From assembly GCA_041667115.1 (NCBI GenBank), contig JBAYFO010000004.1, positions 1 through 64,000 on the forward strand: a stretch of DNA of 64,000 bases, read 5' to 3'. This stretch comes from UBA1563 sp041667115 (lineage in GTDB: Bacteria; Bacteroidota; Ignavibacteria; Ignavibacteriales; Ignavibacteriaceae). The notes beneath the pieces were generated by a model. It was not told the origin of the DNA. It saw nothing but the letters and a program-made list of their open reading frames with translations, and did not search any database. Of the stretch, positions 27,125 to 36,348 are shown piece after piece; position 1 is the first letter of the stretch, and the number at the start of each line of letters is the position of its first letter. A program made the position numbers and the translations under genes.

Positions 27125-28999
27125 ATGGATAAATCTTTATCGGAAGTACACTCAACCGTAAAAACAAATAAGGGGAGCTATCTAAAAAGGCTTTTTGCTT
27201 TTTCCGGTCCGGCTTTTCTCGTTTCCGTTGGTTATATGGATCCTGGAAACTGGGCAACCGATATTGCCGGAGGCGCGCAGTTTGGATATAAATTAATTTG
27301 GGTTATTCTCCTCGCAAACCTGATGGCAATTTTGTTTCAAACGCTCGCCGCACGGCTTGGAATTGTTTATGGCAGAGATTTGGCACAAGCATGCCGCAAC
27401 AGTTATCCAAAAGTAATAAATTATATTCTCTGGGTTTTTACTGAAATCGCAATCGCGGCAACGGATCTTGCAGAGGTGTTGGGGTCGGCAATAGGTTTGT
27501 ACCTGCTGTTCGGCATTCCTTTGGTCTGGGGTGTTGTAGTTACCACGCTTGATGTTTTGCTTTTGTTGCTGCTCATAAACTACGGTATTAGAAAAATGGA
27601 AGCAGTGATTGTCTCGCTTGTTGCGATGATTGGAATTTGTTTCCTTCTCGAATTACTACTTGCGAAGCCGGTTCTTGGTGACGTTGTAACCGGATTTATT
27701 CCTACCGCAATGTCAAGCGGAGCCTTATTTATTGCACTTGGTATTATCGGCGCCACGGTTATGCCCCATAATATTTATCTTCACTCGGCATTAGTACAAT
27801 CGCGTGATGTTGAAAAAACTTCGGCAGGAAAAAAAGAAGCAAATAAATTTAATTTAATTGATTCGGTTGTAGCCTTAAATGCTGCCTTCTTCGTGAATGC
27901 CGCCATCTTAATTTTAGCTGCCTCGGTATTTTTTACAACCGGGCATTCTGATGTTGCGTCAATAATGGATGCTCATTCTCTTCTTGGAAAGCTTCTCGGG
28001 AGTTCCTTTGCTCCGTTTGCATTTGGACTTGCGTTGCTTGCCGCCGGGCAATCTTCAACGATAACCGGAACATTTGCCGGACAAATTATCATGGAAGGAT
28101 TCGTCGGTTTAAAAGTTCGTCCCTGGATGCGAAGATTGATAACCCGGTTGATTGCTATCATTCCGGCGCTTATTGTAATTAATCTTTCGGGAGACAAATC
28201 GGTCGATCTTCTGCTTATTCTTTCTCAGGTAATATTGTCAATTCAACTTCCCTTTGCGTTAATTCCGCTGCTTCACTTTACATCAAGTAAAGAAAAAATG
28301 GGTGAGTTTGCTTCCGGAACAAAAGTTAAAATTCTTGCTTGGGCTGCCGCGATTCTTATTATAGCTTTAAATTTAAAATTGGTCTCGGATGTGGTGCTGG
28401 AAAATATTTCTGCTCCCGGTGTAACCGGTTTATTAATAAAAATCTTAGTGATCCCTTTTATGCTGTTTGTTTTAGGGTTGCTTCTGTGGATAATCTTTGA
28501 ACCGTATCTCACCAAAGAGAAAATTCATGAAGTTATTAGCGCAACAACGGCGCAGTTTACATCACTTGAAAGCGGTACTTCAGTAAAGCGTGTAGGAATT
28601 GCGTTGGAGGGAAAGTATAGATATGACTCACAGATTATTCAAAAAGCTCTGCCCTTCTTACAGGCGGAAAAAAATACCATTTTCTTAATGCACTGTGTCG
28701 AGTCACCAACGGGAAGATTTCTTGGTGAAGCAGTTGATGACCAGGATGCTTTGCGAATGAGAATTTATCTGGAAAAGTTTTCAGACTTTCTAAACAAGAA
28801 AAATTTCAAAACAGAACTCTGCATCAGCGGTGGTGAACCGGAAGATGCGATTGCTAAACTTGCCGAAAGAGATAAGATTGAAATGATTATTGTGGGAAGC
28901 CACGGACACAAACTGATAGATGATATGATCCACGGTTCAACTGTTGATCAACTAAGACACAATGTACGCATACCGGTTCTTGCAATCCCGGTTAATTAG
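27125..28999 (+). CDS. mntH: Nramp-family divalent metal transporter fused to a UspA domain
   Basis: Residues 1 to about 470 form an Nramp (MntH-like) proton-coupled Mn/Fe importer. The TM1 metal-binding motif DPGN is at 39-42, the TM6 motif MPH near 213-215 (GATVMPHNIYLHSALVQSR), and there are about eleven membrane helices. From about residue 484 (VKRVGIALEG) to the end lies a universal stress protein domain whose ATP-binding motif is intact (VGSHGHKLIDDMIHGSTVDQ, then VRIPVLAIPVN). The fusion suggests that transport is sensed or gated by nucleotide or stress state; that is inference. The metal-site Met and His are conserved, which fits Mn/Fe rather than Mg or Al substrates. Confidence 0.92.
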   Translation: MDKSLSEVHSTVKTNKGSYLKRLFAFSGPAFLVSVGYMDPGNWATDIAGGAQFGYKLIWVILLANLMAILFQTLAARLGIVYGRDLAQACRNSYPKVINYILWVFTEIAIAATDLAEVLGSAIGLYLLFGIPLVWGVVVTTLDVLLLLLLINYGIRKMEAVIVSLVAMIGICFLLELLLAKPVLGDVVTGFIPTAMSSGALFIALGIIGATVMPHNIYLHSALVQSRDVEKTSAGKKEANKFNLIDSVVALNAAFFVNAAILILAASVFFTTGHSDVASIMDAHSLLGKLLGSSFAPFAFGLALLAAGQSSTITGTFAGQIIMEGFVGLKVRPWMRRLITRLIAIIPALIVINLSGDKSVDLLLILSQVILSIQLPFALIPLLHFTSSKEKMGEFASGTKVKILAWAAAILIIALNLKLVSDVVLENISAPGVTGLLIKILVIPFMLFVLGLLLWIIFEPYLTKEKIHEVISATTAQFTSLESGTSVKRVGIALEGKYRYDSQIIQKALPFLQAEKNTIFLMHCVESPTGRFLGEAVDDQDALRMRIYLEKFSDFLNKKNFKTELCISGGEPEDAIAKLAERDKIEMIIVGSHGHKLIDDMIHGSTVDQLRHNVRIPVLAIPVN

Positions 29000-29007
29000 T
29001 TTTGCTG

Positions 29008-29038
29008 TTGTCTTTCAAGTAATTGTCCTTTACATTTG
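29008..29038 (+). promoter_or_regulatory. Promoter of the Nfu gene
   Basis: TTGTCT (29008-29013), a 17-base spacer and TACATTTG (29031-29038) match the TTGnnn-N17-TAnnTTTG pattern seen at other starts in the window. It lies 27 bases before the ATG at 29066 and rules out the in-frame TTG at 29036, which falls inside the -10 box. Confidence 0.7.
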
Positions 29039-29065
29039 TACTATAATTTTATAGAAAGAGAAAAA

Positions 29066-29608
29066 ATGATACAAGTTATTGATGTTGAATTAACGCCTAA
29101 TCCGCATGCGTTAAAATTTCTTATAAATGAACGAATACTAAAATATGAGACGAGACACTTCCACAGTAAAGAAGAAGCCGCAGGCGATCCGCTTGCCAGC
29201 GGAGTATTTGAACTACCGGGCGTTCTTTCTGTTTTTTATATGGATAAATTTATTACCGTGGAAAAATCCCGGGAAACTCAATGGGGACAAATTCAACGCC
29301 CGTTGGTTGCCTTTTTAAAAGAGTTTGATAAAAATTTAATTCCCGCTGAAAAAGAACCGGAAGGATTGGATGCAAATTCAAACGAGTTGTTGAAAAAAAT
29401 AAATGAAGTGCTGAATCAAAAAGTTCGTCCGGCACTAGCTAACGACGGAGGCGGTTTGGAAGTTTTAGGATTGAACGGAATAACGCTTAAAGTCCGCTAC
29501 CAGGGCGCGTGCGGCAGTTGTCCAAGTGCAATTTCGGGAACGCTCCGCGCAATTGAAAATCTTTTAAAGAAAGAAGTTAATCCCGTAATTGAAGTGATCT
29601 CAGCTTAA
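29066..29608 (+). CDS. Nfu/NifU-type iron-sulfur carrier protein
   Basis: A two-domain Fe-S scaffold or carrier of 180 residues. The N-terminal Nfu_N domain (VIDVELTPNPHALKFLINE, FELPGVLSVFYMDKFITVEK) is followed by a linker and a C-terminal NifU domain with the cluster ligands C149 and C152 in GACGSCPSAISGT. Such proteins pass 4Fe-4S clusters to client enzymes; candidates encoded here include the ferredoxin-type oxidoreductase at 44-46.7 kb (inference). The ATG at 29066 is supported by AAAGAG upstream and by the promoter position. Confidence 0.93.
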   Translation: MIQVIDVELTPNPHALKFLINERILKYETRHFHSKEEAAGDPLASGVFELPGVLSVFYMDKFITVEKSRETQWGQIQRPLVAFLKEFDKNLIPAEKEPEGLDANSNELLKKINEVLNQKVRPALANDGGGLEVLGLNGITLKVRYQGACGSCPSAISGTLRAIENLLKKEVNPVIEVISA

Positions 29609-29685
29609 GAGTTTCAAAACAGAGCTTTTATTTTTCAAGTGTTGTTCCGGAATAAATTACTATTTAATGTAACCGCGGAAAAACT

Positions 29686-30201
29686 ATGAAACAATCTGAC
29701 CAAAAAATATTTTATACACCGCTAAAGATAAGCGGCTACTCAATTATCATTTACGCCTCTCCTAAAGGTATTTGCCATATTGATCTAAATTCAAAATCCG
29801 GCAGTAAACTGTTTCAAAAGAAAAGCAAACTGCCGCCGGGTGACAAAAACTTCTTTGGACTAACCGAACAACTGGTGCGTTATTTTGATGGAGCATTAAA
29901 AACATTTTCGGTTCCACTTGATATTCAAGGAACAACTTTTCAACTCCAGGTGTGGAACGAACTGATGAATATCTCTTTTGGCGAAGTGGTTACTTATAAA
30001 GATATAGCCGTGCGGATCAAAAACGAAAAGAGTTACCGCGCCGTTGGCAATGCAGTCGGTGCTAATCCGGTGCCGATAATTATTCCTTGTCACCGCGTCA
30101 TTAAAGCTTCCGGCGCGCTCGGCGGTTTTTCCGGCGGCGGACCAAAAGTTAAAGAAAAATTGTTAGCGCTTGAAGGGTGTGTAAGTTTGGAGTTGTTTTA
30201 G
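29686..30201 (+). CDS. ogt: Methylated-DNA--protein-cysteine methyltransferase
   Basis: Ogt/Ada-type suicide enzyme that takes the methyl group from O6-methylguanine. The 171-residue protein has an N-terminal ribonuclease-like region and the C-terminal winged-helix domain: TTFQLQVWNELMNISFGEVVTYKDIA, YRAVGNAVGANPVPIIIPCHRVI with acceptor C135, and GALGGFSGG. All active-site features are present. It is followed by a strong terminator shared with the convergent trpB2 gene. Confidence 0.95.
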   Translation: MKQSDQKIFYTPLKISGYSIIIYASPKGICHIDLNSKSGSKLFQKKSKLPPGDKNFFGLTEQLVRYFDGALKTFSVPLDIQGTTFQLQVWNELMNISFGEVVTYKDIAVRIKNEKSYRAVGNAVGANPVPIIIPCHRVIKASGALGGFSGGGPKVKEKLLALEGCVSLELF

Positions 30202-30253
30202 TTTTAAAATGTGGAAATCAAAAACATTGGTCAATAATCTTTCTTGAATTGAA

Positions 30254-30280
30254 AAAAAGCCGCATTACCGGCGGCTTTTT
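30254..30280. terminator. Bidirectional terminator between ogt and trpB2
   Basis: Arms AAAAAGCCGC and GCGGCTTTTT surround a 7-base loop, with A and T tracts on both sides. It lies between convergent genes and can serve both. Confidence 0.9.
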
Positions 30281-30300
30281 TATTATCTACATTTTAGTAT

Positions 30301-31668
30301 TTACACCAGCGGGTGTGCGTTTAACTCATTCAATCCTTGATGAAGTTCATCATACGATAATTCGTGATCGACCAATTTCCCGCTAAAGTAATCTTCGTAA
30401 GCAGCCATATCAAAATGTCCATGCCCGCTAAGATTAAACAAAATTGTTTTTGCCGTTCCTTCTTCTTTTGCTTTTAACGCTTCGCGAACAACCGCGGCGA
30501 TGCCGTGCGTTGATTCCGGTGCCGGAATAATTCCTTCCGCGTTTGCAAATTTTACTCCGGCATCAAAACAGGCTAATTGTTGTACTGATTGTGCTTCAAT
30601 AATTTTATCTTTTAACAACTGACTAACAATAGCTCCGGCGCCGTGATAACGCAATCCACCTGCATGCAATGGTGCTGGAACAAACGTGTGTCCAAGTGTG
30701 TACATGGGAAGCAGCGGAGTTAAACCAACAGAGTCACCGAAATCATAACGGAATTCTCCCTTGGTTAATTTAGGACAAGAAGCAGGTTCAACGGCAATAC
30801 AGCGGACGTTTTTTCCTTCTTGAAAATTTAAACGCAAAAACGGGAAAGAGATACCCGCAAAATTGGAACCGCCGCCAAACGGTGCGATGACGATATCCGG
30901 AAAATCTCCCGCCATTTCCATTTGCTTTATGGCTTCAAGTCCGATAACGGTTTGATGCATTAATACGTGGTTCAAAACACTGCCAAGCGAATATTTTGTA
31001 TCTGCGTCCGTTGCAGCTCGCTCAACTGCTTCTGAAATTGCGATGCCTAAACTTCCCGGTGAGTTCGGGTCTTCAGCTAAAATTTTTCTGCCCGATTCGG
31101 TTAAGTTCGTTGGTGAAGCAAAAACTTTTGCTCCCCACGTGTTCATCATTAATTTACGGTAAGGCTTTTGCTCATAACTGATTTTCACCATGTAAACTTC
31201 CAACTCAATTCCGAACATTTGGCAAGCGAAACTGAGGGCGCTTCCCCATTGTCCGGCACCGGTTTCCGTAGTAATTTTTTTAACGCCTTCCATTTTATTG
31301 TAATACGCTTGAGGAATGGCAGTGTTTGGCTTGTGTGAACCTGCCGGACTACCACCTTCATATTTATAATAAATTTTTGCCGGAGTATCAAGCAGTTTTT
31401 CAAAATTATAGGCGCGATACAACGGTGTTGGACGCCAGATTTTATAAGCATCACGAACTTCTTCGGGAATTTTTATCCACCGTTCTTTTGATACTTCCTG
31501 CTTAATTAATTCCATTGGAAAGAGCGGCGCTAAATCAACCGGACCGATTGGCTGTTTTGTTCCCGGATGAAGCGGCGGTAATGTTGGGTTAGGCATATCT
31601 GCTTGAATATTATACCAGCTTTCCGGTATTTCATTTTCTGGAAGTAAAAATTTTTTTGTCTTACTCAT
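30301..31668 (-). CDS. trpB: TrpB2-type tryptophan synthase beta chain
   Basis: This PLP enzyme condenses indole and serine to tryptophan. The 455-residue protein is the TrpB2 form: an extended N-terminus (ENEIPESWYNIQADMPNPTLPPLHPGTKQP), RPTPLYRA, the PLP lysine K113 in AGSHKPNTA, TETGAGQWG, and the phosphate-binding loop APFGGGSNFAG. TrpB2 proteins are often encoded away from trpA and may salvage free indole, which fits this lone gene. No trp biosynthesis neighbour is present. About 230 bases upstream are non-coding; they include a GC-rich patch (GGCGCGGGCGCGCC near 31781) of no clear role. Confidence 0.94.
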   Translation of the reverse strand: MSKTKKFLLPENEIPESWYNIQADMPNPTLPPLHPGTKQPIGPVDLAPLFPMELIKQEVSKERWIKIPEEVRDAYKIWRPTPLYRAYNFEKLLDTPAKIYYKYEGGSPAGSHKPNTAIPQAYYNKMEGVKKITTETGAGQWGSALSFACQMFGIELEVYMVKISYEQKPYRKLMMNTWGAKVFASPTNLTESGRKILAEDPNSPGSLGIAISEAVERAATDADTKYSLGSVLNHVLMHQTVIGLEAIKQMEMAGDFPDIVIAPFGGGSNFAGISFPFLRLNFQEGKNVRCIAVEPASCPKLTKGEFRYDFGDSVGLTPLLPMYTLGHTFVPAPLHAGGLRYHGAGAIVSQLLKDKIIEAQSVQQLACFDAGVKFANAEGIIPAPESTHGIAAVVREALKAKEEGTAKTILFNLSGHGHFDMAAYEDYFSGKLVDHELSYDELHQGLNELNAHPLV

Positions 31669-31901
31669 TGTAGAGAATCCTTTAAAATATTAATGTTTGT
31701 CTTATAAAAGAATCAACATGCGCTTTAGGCACGAAAAGTTAGTTTAAATAAAATGATAGATTGCGGGGGAATATATTAGGCGCGGGCGCGCCATGCGAAA
31801 GAAGAAATAACGGTGATATTTATAAATGATTTTTTCACAGCGGTAATATAGCAAATCAATATTCCGCTGCAAAAAGAAAAATTACAATTGAGAATATTTT
31901 T

Positions 31902-33068
31902 TCAAGATTTTAGTGATTTCTTTCCGACAAAAGTGAAAATTGCCAAGAACAGTGCAATAACTCCGGAGAAATAAAATGGAGCACTCGGACTAACGGCATC
32001 CCACAGAATGCCGGCGAAGAACGAACCGAACATAACAGCAAAACTTGAAAGCATTGTTAGTAAGCCGATTGCCGTTCCGCGCATTTCATCAGAAACGATA
32101 TCGGAAACCCACGCTTTTGTAATTCCTTCGGTAGAAGCGGCATAAATGCCGTAGAGCGCAAAGAGTAGTAGTGCAAAAACAAAATGATGTGCAATTGCAA
32201 ATCCCAAATAGACGACGGAAAAAATCAACAACCCGAACGAAAAAATAGTTCTCTTCCCCATTTTATCTGATAACAAACCGAGCGGATATGAACTAGCCGC
32301 ATATACAAGATTGTAAAAAATATAGCAGATAATCGCTAGTGTTTCCGAGCCGGTAATTGCTTTCGATTTTAAAATAAGAAAAACATCGCTGCTGTTTGCA
32401 AAGGAAAAAAGTACAAGTAAGCTTAAAATAATTTTATATTCCTTCGGAGCCATCCTGAGGAAAGAACGGAAACCGATTTTCTTTTTTCCTTCTTTTGAAA
32501 CGAAATTATCTTTTACAAAAAAAGTAAATGAAACGGCGATTAGCGAAGGAACAAACGCAATAAGAAAAATCAATGTATAATTTTTAGGAAAGAAAGCTAA
32601 AAGAAGCAAAGCCAATGCGGGTCCGATTGCTGCGCCGAGCGTATCCATTCCGCGGTGAAATCCAAACACTGCACCGCTGTTTCCGTTTGCATAACTTGCA
32701 AGCAGTGCATCCCGAGGAGCAGTGCGCAAACCTTTTCCAAGTCTGTCTGAAATTCTTGCGGTGATAATTGCGGAAAGAGTTGGAAAAATTCCCGGCAACG
32801 GTTTCGAGAGTGCTGATAGACCGTAGCCAAGAGATATAAAAACTGCCCGCTTTTTTACTTTGTCGGAAAGGACGCCGAAATATCCTTTAAAAAATCCGCT
32901 AACAACTTCCGCGACTCCTTCAAGTAAGCCAATGACAGCCATTGATGCGCCCAAGACGGTCGACATAAAAATCGGAGTAACCGGGTACAGCATTTCGCTT
33001 GCGATATCCGTGAACAAACTAACGAGGCTTAGGATGATGACTTGTTTGGGGAGATTTTTTACTGCCAT
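31902..33068 (-). CDS. Major facilitator superfamily transporter
   Basis: A 388-residue inner-membrane protein with about twelve hydrophobic helices. The MFS loop motif between TM2 and TM3 reads GVLSDKVKKRAVF, and its second-half counterpart is GLLSDKMGKRTIF. The opening (PKQVIILSLVSLFTDIASEMLYPVTPIFM) resembles the group annotated as drug-resistance or YajR-like exporters; the substrate is unknown. Its ATG overlaps the stop of the small gene upstream by one base (TAATG). Confidence 0.88.
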   Translation of the reverse strand: MAVKNLPKQVIILSLVSLFTDIASEMLYPVTPIFMSTVLGASMAVIGLLEGVAEVVSGFFKGYFGVLSDKVKKRAVFISLGYGLSALSKPLPGIFPTLSAIITARISDRLGKGLRTAPRDALLASYANGNSGAVFGFHRGMDTLGAAIGPALALLLLAFFPKNYTLIFLIAFVPSLIAVSFTFFVKDNFVSKEGKKKIGFRSFLRMAPKEYKIILSLLVLFSFANSSDVFLILKSKAITGSETLAIICYIFYNLVYAASSYPLGLLSDKMGKRTIFSFGLLIFSVVYLGFAIAHHFVFALLLFALYGIYAASTEGITKAWVSDIVSDEMRGTAIGLLTMLSSFAVMFGSFFAGILWDAVSPSAPFYFSGVIALFLAIFTFVGKKSLKS

Positions 33069-33325
33069 TATTCTTTTATTTGCATAGTATAAGTGATGCG
33101 GTCAATATCCCGTACATACCGGTCAACAACATGCCAGATGGCATCATCAAGAGCTTCAAATCCTTCTTTTTCAAGATTATGAATTTCAGGATAATGTTTT
33201 AATGCAAATTCCTTCAAAGCTTTCGTTGCATCCTCTTCAAGCGCTTCCATTTTTGCTTGTCCTATCATTCCTGCTTTATAAAGTTCATCCATTTCGTTAA
33301 TGAGTTCATCGGGTATTTCGCTCAT
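33068..33325 (-). CDS. Small acidic protein of unknown function
   Basis: An 85-residue, soluble, mainly helical and acidic protein (MSEIPDELINEMDELYKAGM...). I do not recognise the family. Start: the ATG at 33325 has AAAGGAG at ideal distance; an upstream in-frame ATG at 33364 is possible but lacks such a site. It is coupled to the MFS gene by a one-base TAATG overlap, so a role in regulating or assembling that transporter is possible. The 270 bases upstream contain no gene. Confidence 0.65.
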   Translation of the reverse strand: MSEIPDELINEMDELYKAGMIGQAKMEALEEDATKALKEFALKHYPEIHNLEKEGFEALDDAIWHVVDRYVRDIDRITYTMQIKE

Positions 33326-33597
33326 AATGACTCCTTTGATAAAATTTATGTTTTCATTGGACAAATTAAGGAATAGATTAATATTTAATACAACGGCACT
33401 TTTATTTATTAATGATTGGTAGCGTGGAACGATTACTCAAGACCTTGAAACAAATCGCTTTATTAATTAAAGAGAACTGCTTGCAATATTCATCAGTCCA
33501 CACCGTTTGCACCGCGTAAATCCTAATTCCTAATTGACTGAATCTTTCTTAAGTTTGTAGTAGAAATATTTAACACAAAACCTTCTGGAGAAATAAA

Positions 33598-34353
33598 ATG
33601 CGTAAAAAAGTAATAGCCGGAAACTGGAAGATGAATTTGAATCTGCAAGAATCAATCTCGTTGATTTCCGGAATTAAAAACGGACTCGGAACCCCATCAA
33701 GCAACGTTGAAGTAATCATTTGCCCGCCATATACTTCGTTAGAAACCGCTTCAACATTGGTTAAAAACTCGTCCGTAAAACTCGGCGCACAAAATATGTA
33801 TTTTGAAGAAAGCGGCGCTTACACCGGAGAAATCTCCGCAGCGATGTTAAAAAGTGTTGGATGCGAATATGTTATTCTCGGACATTCGGAAAGAAGAACG
33901 ATCTTCGGCGAATCCGATGCAACCATCAACAAAAAAATTCACAAAGCATTGGCAAGCGGTCTCCTTCCAATATTCTGCATTGGTGAAACTTTAGAAGAAC
34001 GCGAAAAAGGAATTACGTTTGATGTTGTTAAACGTCAGGTTGTTGAAGGTTTGAAAAATGTTGATGCCGAAAACATGAAAAAATTTATCGTTGCATATGA
34101 ACCTGTTTGGGCAATAGGAACCGGAAAAGTTGCTTCGAAAGAACAAGCTGAAGAAGTTCATGCTTTTATCAGAAAAGAATTAACCACACTGTATTCAAGC
34201 GAAGTTGCAGAACAAATTATTATTCAATACGGCGGAAGCGTAAAACCGGATAACGCAGTTGAACTTCTTTCACAACCAAATATTGACGGCGCACTTGTTG
34301 GCGGCGCATGTTTGAAGGCTGATTCGTTCCTCGGCATTATTAAAGCGTGTTAA
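33598..34353 (+). CDS. tpiA: Triosephosphate isomerase
   Basis: Interconverts dihydroxyacetone phosphate and glyceraldehyde-3-phosphate in glycolysis. The 251-residue TIM barrel has the complete active site: N9 and K11 (AGNWKMN), H96 (ILGHSERR), E168 (AYEPVWAIGTG) and the phosphate loop YGGSVKPDNA with GGACLKADSF. A good ribosome-binding site, CTGGAGAAATAAA, precedes the ATG. A weak promoter candidate is TTGACT at 33534 with TAGTAG 18 bases later. It is monocistronic and followed by a terminator. Confidence 0.98.
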   Translation: MRKKVIAGNWKMNLNLQESISLISGIKNGLGTPSSNVEVIICPPYTSLETASTLVKNSSVKLGAQNMYFEESGAYTGEISAAMLKSVGCEYVILGHSERRTIFGESDATINKKIHKALASGLLPIFCIGETLEEREKGITFDVVKRQVVEGLKNVDAENMKKFIVAYEPVWAIGTGKVASKEQAEEVHAFIRKELTTLYSSEVAEQIIIQYGGSVKPDNAVELLSQPNIDGALVGGACLKADSFLGIIKAC

Positions 34354-34359
34354 AAAATT

Positions 34360-34393
34360 AAATCTCACGTCTTAACGATGCGAGATTTTTTTT
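34360..34393 (+). terminator. Terminator of tpiA
   Basis: AAATCTC (34360-34366) pairs with GAGATTT (34382-34388), extended by weaker pairs inside, and is followed by eight T. It lies a few bases after the tpiA stop. Just beyond it, at 34401-34430, is a TTTGGAATTT-type sequence like the element at 37931. Confidence 0.8.
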
Positions 34394-34427
34394 CTATAAA
34401 TGGAATTTGTTATTTGGCTTTTGGAAT

Positions 34428-35852
34428 TTAATATTCTATTTCTTGGGTCCTTTTTGATCGCGGATAACGGCTCTTCAGTCCATCGACAGAAATCCCCCCG
34501 GTTCCTAAAAGCGCATTGCGGAATTTTACAACAGCCTGTCCCTTAAAGGGAAACTCTTTTTTAATTGTACCGCCGTCAAGATATTTTTTCAATTCTTCAT
34601 TGCTTGAAAGATCAACAATGTTTTTGTGAATTTCATTTTGCAAAATTTCGGCAGCCTGTGTGTGTAGAATAAAATTTCCATATTTATCAATGTTTGCGAA
34701 TTTAGTCCCGATCCGTTCAAACATCATCAGGTTTTCTTCATTCCAATCTTCGTTAACAAAAAAGATATCATTTCCTTTTTGAAGATATTTATAGCGCTCA
34801 AATGCACTTTTCTTAATTTCAAAAATAGTTGTAATAAAATCGAGTTGCTTACTGAGTTTTCTTGCCGATATAAAAGTAAACGGATGCCTTTTTCTTTCTG
34901 CCGGATTTTCTACTTCAATCTCCTCTTCCTTTAAAATTTTCACAACGAAAAATCCTTCCGAATTGACTTCCCACGGAATGATACGTTTGGCATGTTGAAG
35001 TGATTCGTCCAACCGCACTTCATGAAATTGTGTGAATGCGTTGTGAGAATGAACCGGAAGAGTAACCGGTAGAAGTTTTATCGGGAATTTTTTCAAGAGC
35101 TTGTCGATAACAAATTCATTCTCTTCAACGGAGAGCGTGCATGTTGAGTAAACAATCTCTCCGCCAACTTTCGCCATCTTCAAAGCAGAGAGAAGCAAGC
35201 GGTATTGTAGCTCACTAAGCTGTTCCGCTTTTTCTTTTGTCCACCAATTGCTCACTTCATTTTTCTTTTGCATAATGCCCAAGCCGCTGCAAGGCGCATC
35301 AACTAAAATTTTATCAAAATGATTTTGAAAAAACCGGCTCAGCACCTCACCTTTTGAGTGGATCACTCCGGCATTTACTACATTCATTCGTTCAAGATTG
35401 AAGACGAGTGTTTTTAATCTATCAAGTTGAATTTCGTTCACAAGCAGCGTTCCTTTGTTTTGCATTAATGCGGCAAGCTGCGTTGTTTTTGAGCCGGGGG
35501 CAGAACATAAATCTAACACTTTGTCGGTCGGTTGAGGATTTAAAACAAGGGGCGGAATCATTGATGATAAACTTTGAATATAATAATCGCCGATGCTGTG
35601 TTCTAAAGTTTTTCCGATATTAGATTTATCGCCGACAACTTTTAGAGCATCTGCAAATTCAGAAACCGGTTCGGTGGTAATTCCATAATTAGTAGAAAGG
35701 TTTTTTTGTATAGCATCGCGGCTGGTTTTTATACTATTGCACCGTAAGTAATAAGCCGGATCGTCTTCTAAATATTGGCTGTAAAGAGTAACTGCATCAG
35801 CGCCGAAAAGGCTGGTAAGGTATTCTGCAATTTTATCGCTTATTGGAATCAT
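34428..35852 (-). CDS. RsmB/RsmF-type rRNA (cytosine-C5) methyltransferase
   Basis: A NOL1/NOP2/Sun-family enzyme of 474 residues. The S-adenosylmethionine motif VLDLCSAPGSKTTQ is at 112-125, motif IV DAPCSG at 185-190 (C188) and motif VI YSTCT at 235-239 (C238, the attacking cysteine). A C-terminal RNA-binding extension (about 320-474) makes it similar to RsmF/YebU. It likely methylates 16S rRNA; the exact position cannot be read. It follows a 143-residue unknown gene by 7 bases. Confidence 0.92.
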   Translation of the reverse strand: MIPISDKIAEYLTSLFGADAVTLYSQYLEDDPAYYLRCNSIKTSRDAIQKNLSTNYGITTEPVSEFADALKVVGDKSNIGKTLEHSIGDYYIQSLSSMIPPLVLNPQPTDKVLDLCSAPGSKTTQLAALMQNKGTLLVNEIQLDRLKTLVFNLERMNVVNAGVIHSKGEVLSRFFQNHFDKILVDAPCSGLGIMQKKNEVSNWWTKEKAEQLSELQYRLLLSALKMAKVGGEIVYSTCTLSVEENEFVIDKLLKKFPIKLLPVTLPVHSHNAFTQFHEVRLDESLQHAKRIIPWEVNSEGFFVVKILKEEEIEVENPAERKRHPFTFISARKLSKQLDFITTIFEIKKSAFERYKYLQKGNDIFFVNEDWNEENLMMFERIGTKFANIDKYGNFILHTQAAEILQNEIHKNIVDLSSNEELKKYLDGGTIKKEFPFKGQAVVKFRNALLGTGGISVDGLKSRYPRSKRTQEIEY

Positions 35853-35859
35853 TGTCGGG

Positions 35860-36291
35860 TTAGTAACGGACTAAATTAAGGATCATCAAAATTTCATTCA
35901 TTATGAATAACGAATTTTTCCCTTCCGGAATATTTTTCTTATAAAGAGAAACAATTTCTTTCATAATTGAATCGAGATATTTTTCGTACTGTAAAATCGA
36001 TTGATGAATTTCCGTTTTACTTAAAGGGATTGCAATTGTCGACGACTTTTTCCGGCTCGCATAAATAAGATATTTTGCTTCGCTATATGTTGAAGCTTGA
36101 TAAATCACTTTTCGGTCGGCTGAAAGAATTTCATAACTGCCGAAAAATTCTTCTCCCATAATCAATGTTTTTGAAGGGACGGAAATGTTTCTCGTTGCAG
36201 GTGAAGAAAGGAATTCATCGGGAAAAGTTTTTATTCCCTTCTTGTTTAAAACCTCTACGGCTTTTGCGATGAATTCTTTTTCTGTAAGCAT
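35860..36291 (-). CDS. Conserved-looking protein of unknown function, 143 aa
   Basis: A soluble protein with a helical N-terminus (LTEKEFIAKAVEVLNKKG), a likely beta middle (SYEILSADRKVIYQASTYSEAKYLIYASR) and a helical C-terminus. No family recognised. It sits between lpxD (57 bases upstream) and the RsmB-like gene (7 bases downstream) on the same strand. It may be part of the envelope-biogenesis operon by position only. Confidence 0.6.
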   Translation of the reverse strand: MLTEKEFIAKAVEVLNKKGIKTFPDEFLSSPATRNISVPSKTLIMGEEFFGSYEILSADRKVIYQASTYSEAKYLIYASRKKSSTIAIPLSKTEIHQSILQYEKYLDSIMKEIVSLYKKNIPEGKNSLFIMNEILMILNLVRY

Positions 36292-36348
36292 TTGGAAATT
36301 AATAATTAATAATAGTTGAAATGAAATTAATATAACTGAAGAACGACG

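Noticed and set aside
29036..29065. Upstream TTG start for the Nfu protein
   Set aside because: It lies inside the TACATTTG -10 box, and the ATG at 29066 has its own ribosome-binding site.
31781..31794. GC-rich palindrome near trpB2 as a regulatory site
   Set aside because: It is a short GGCGCG-type patch without partner copies or promoter context in the window; no claim can be supported.
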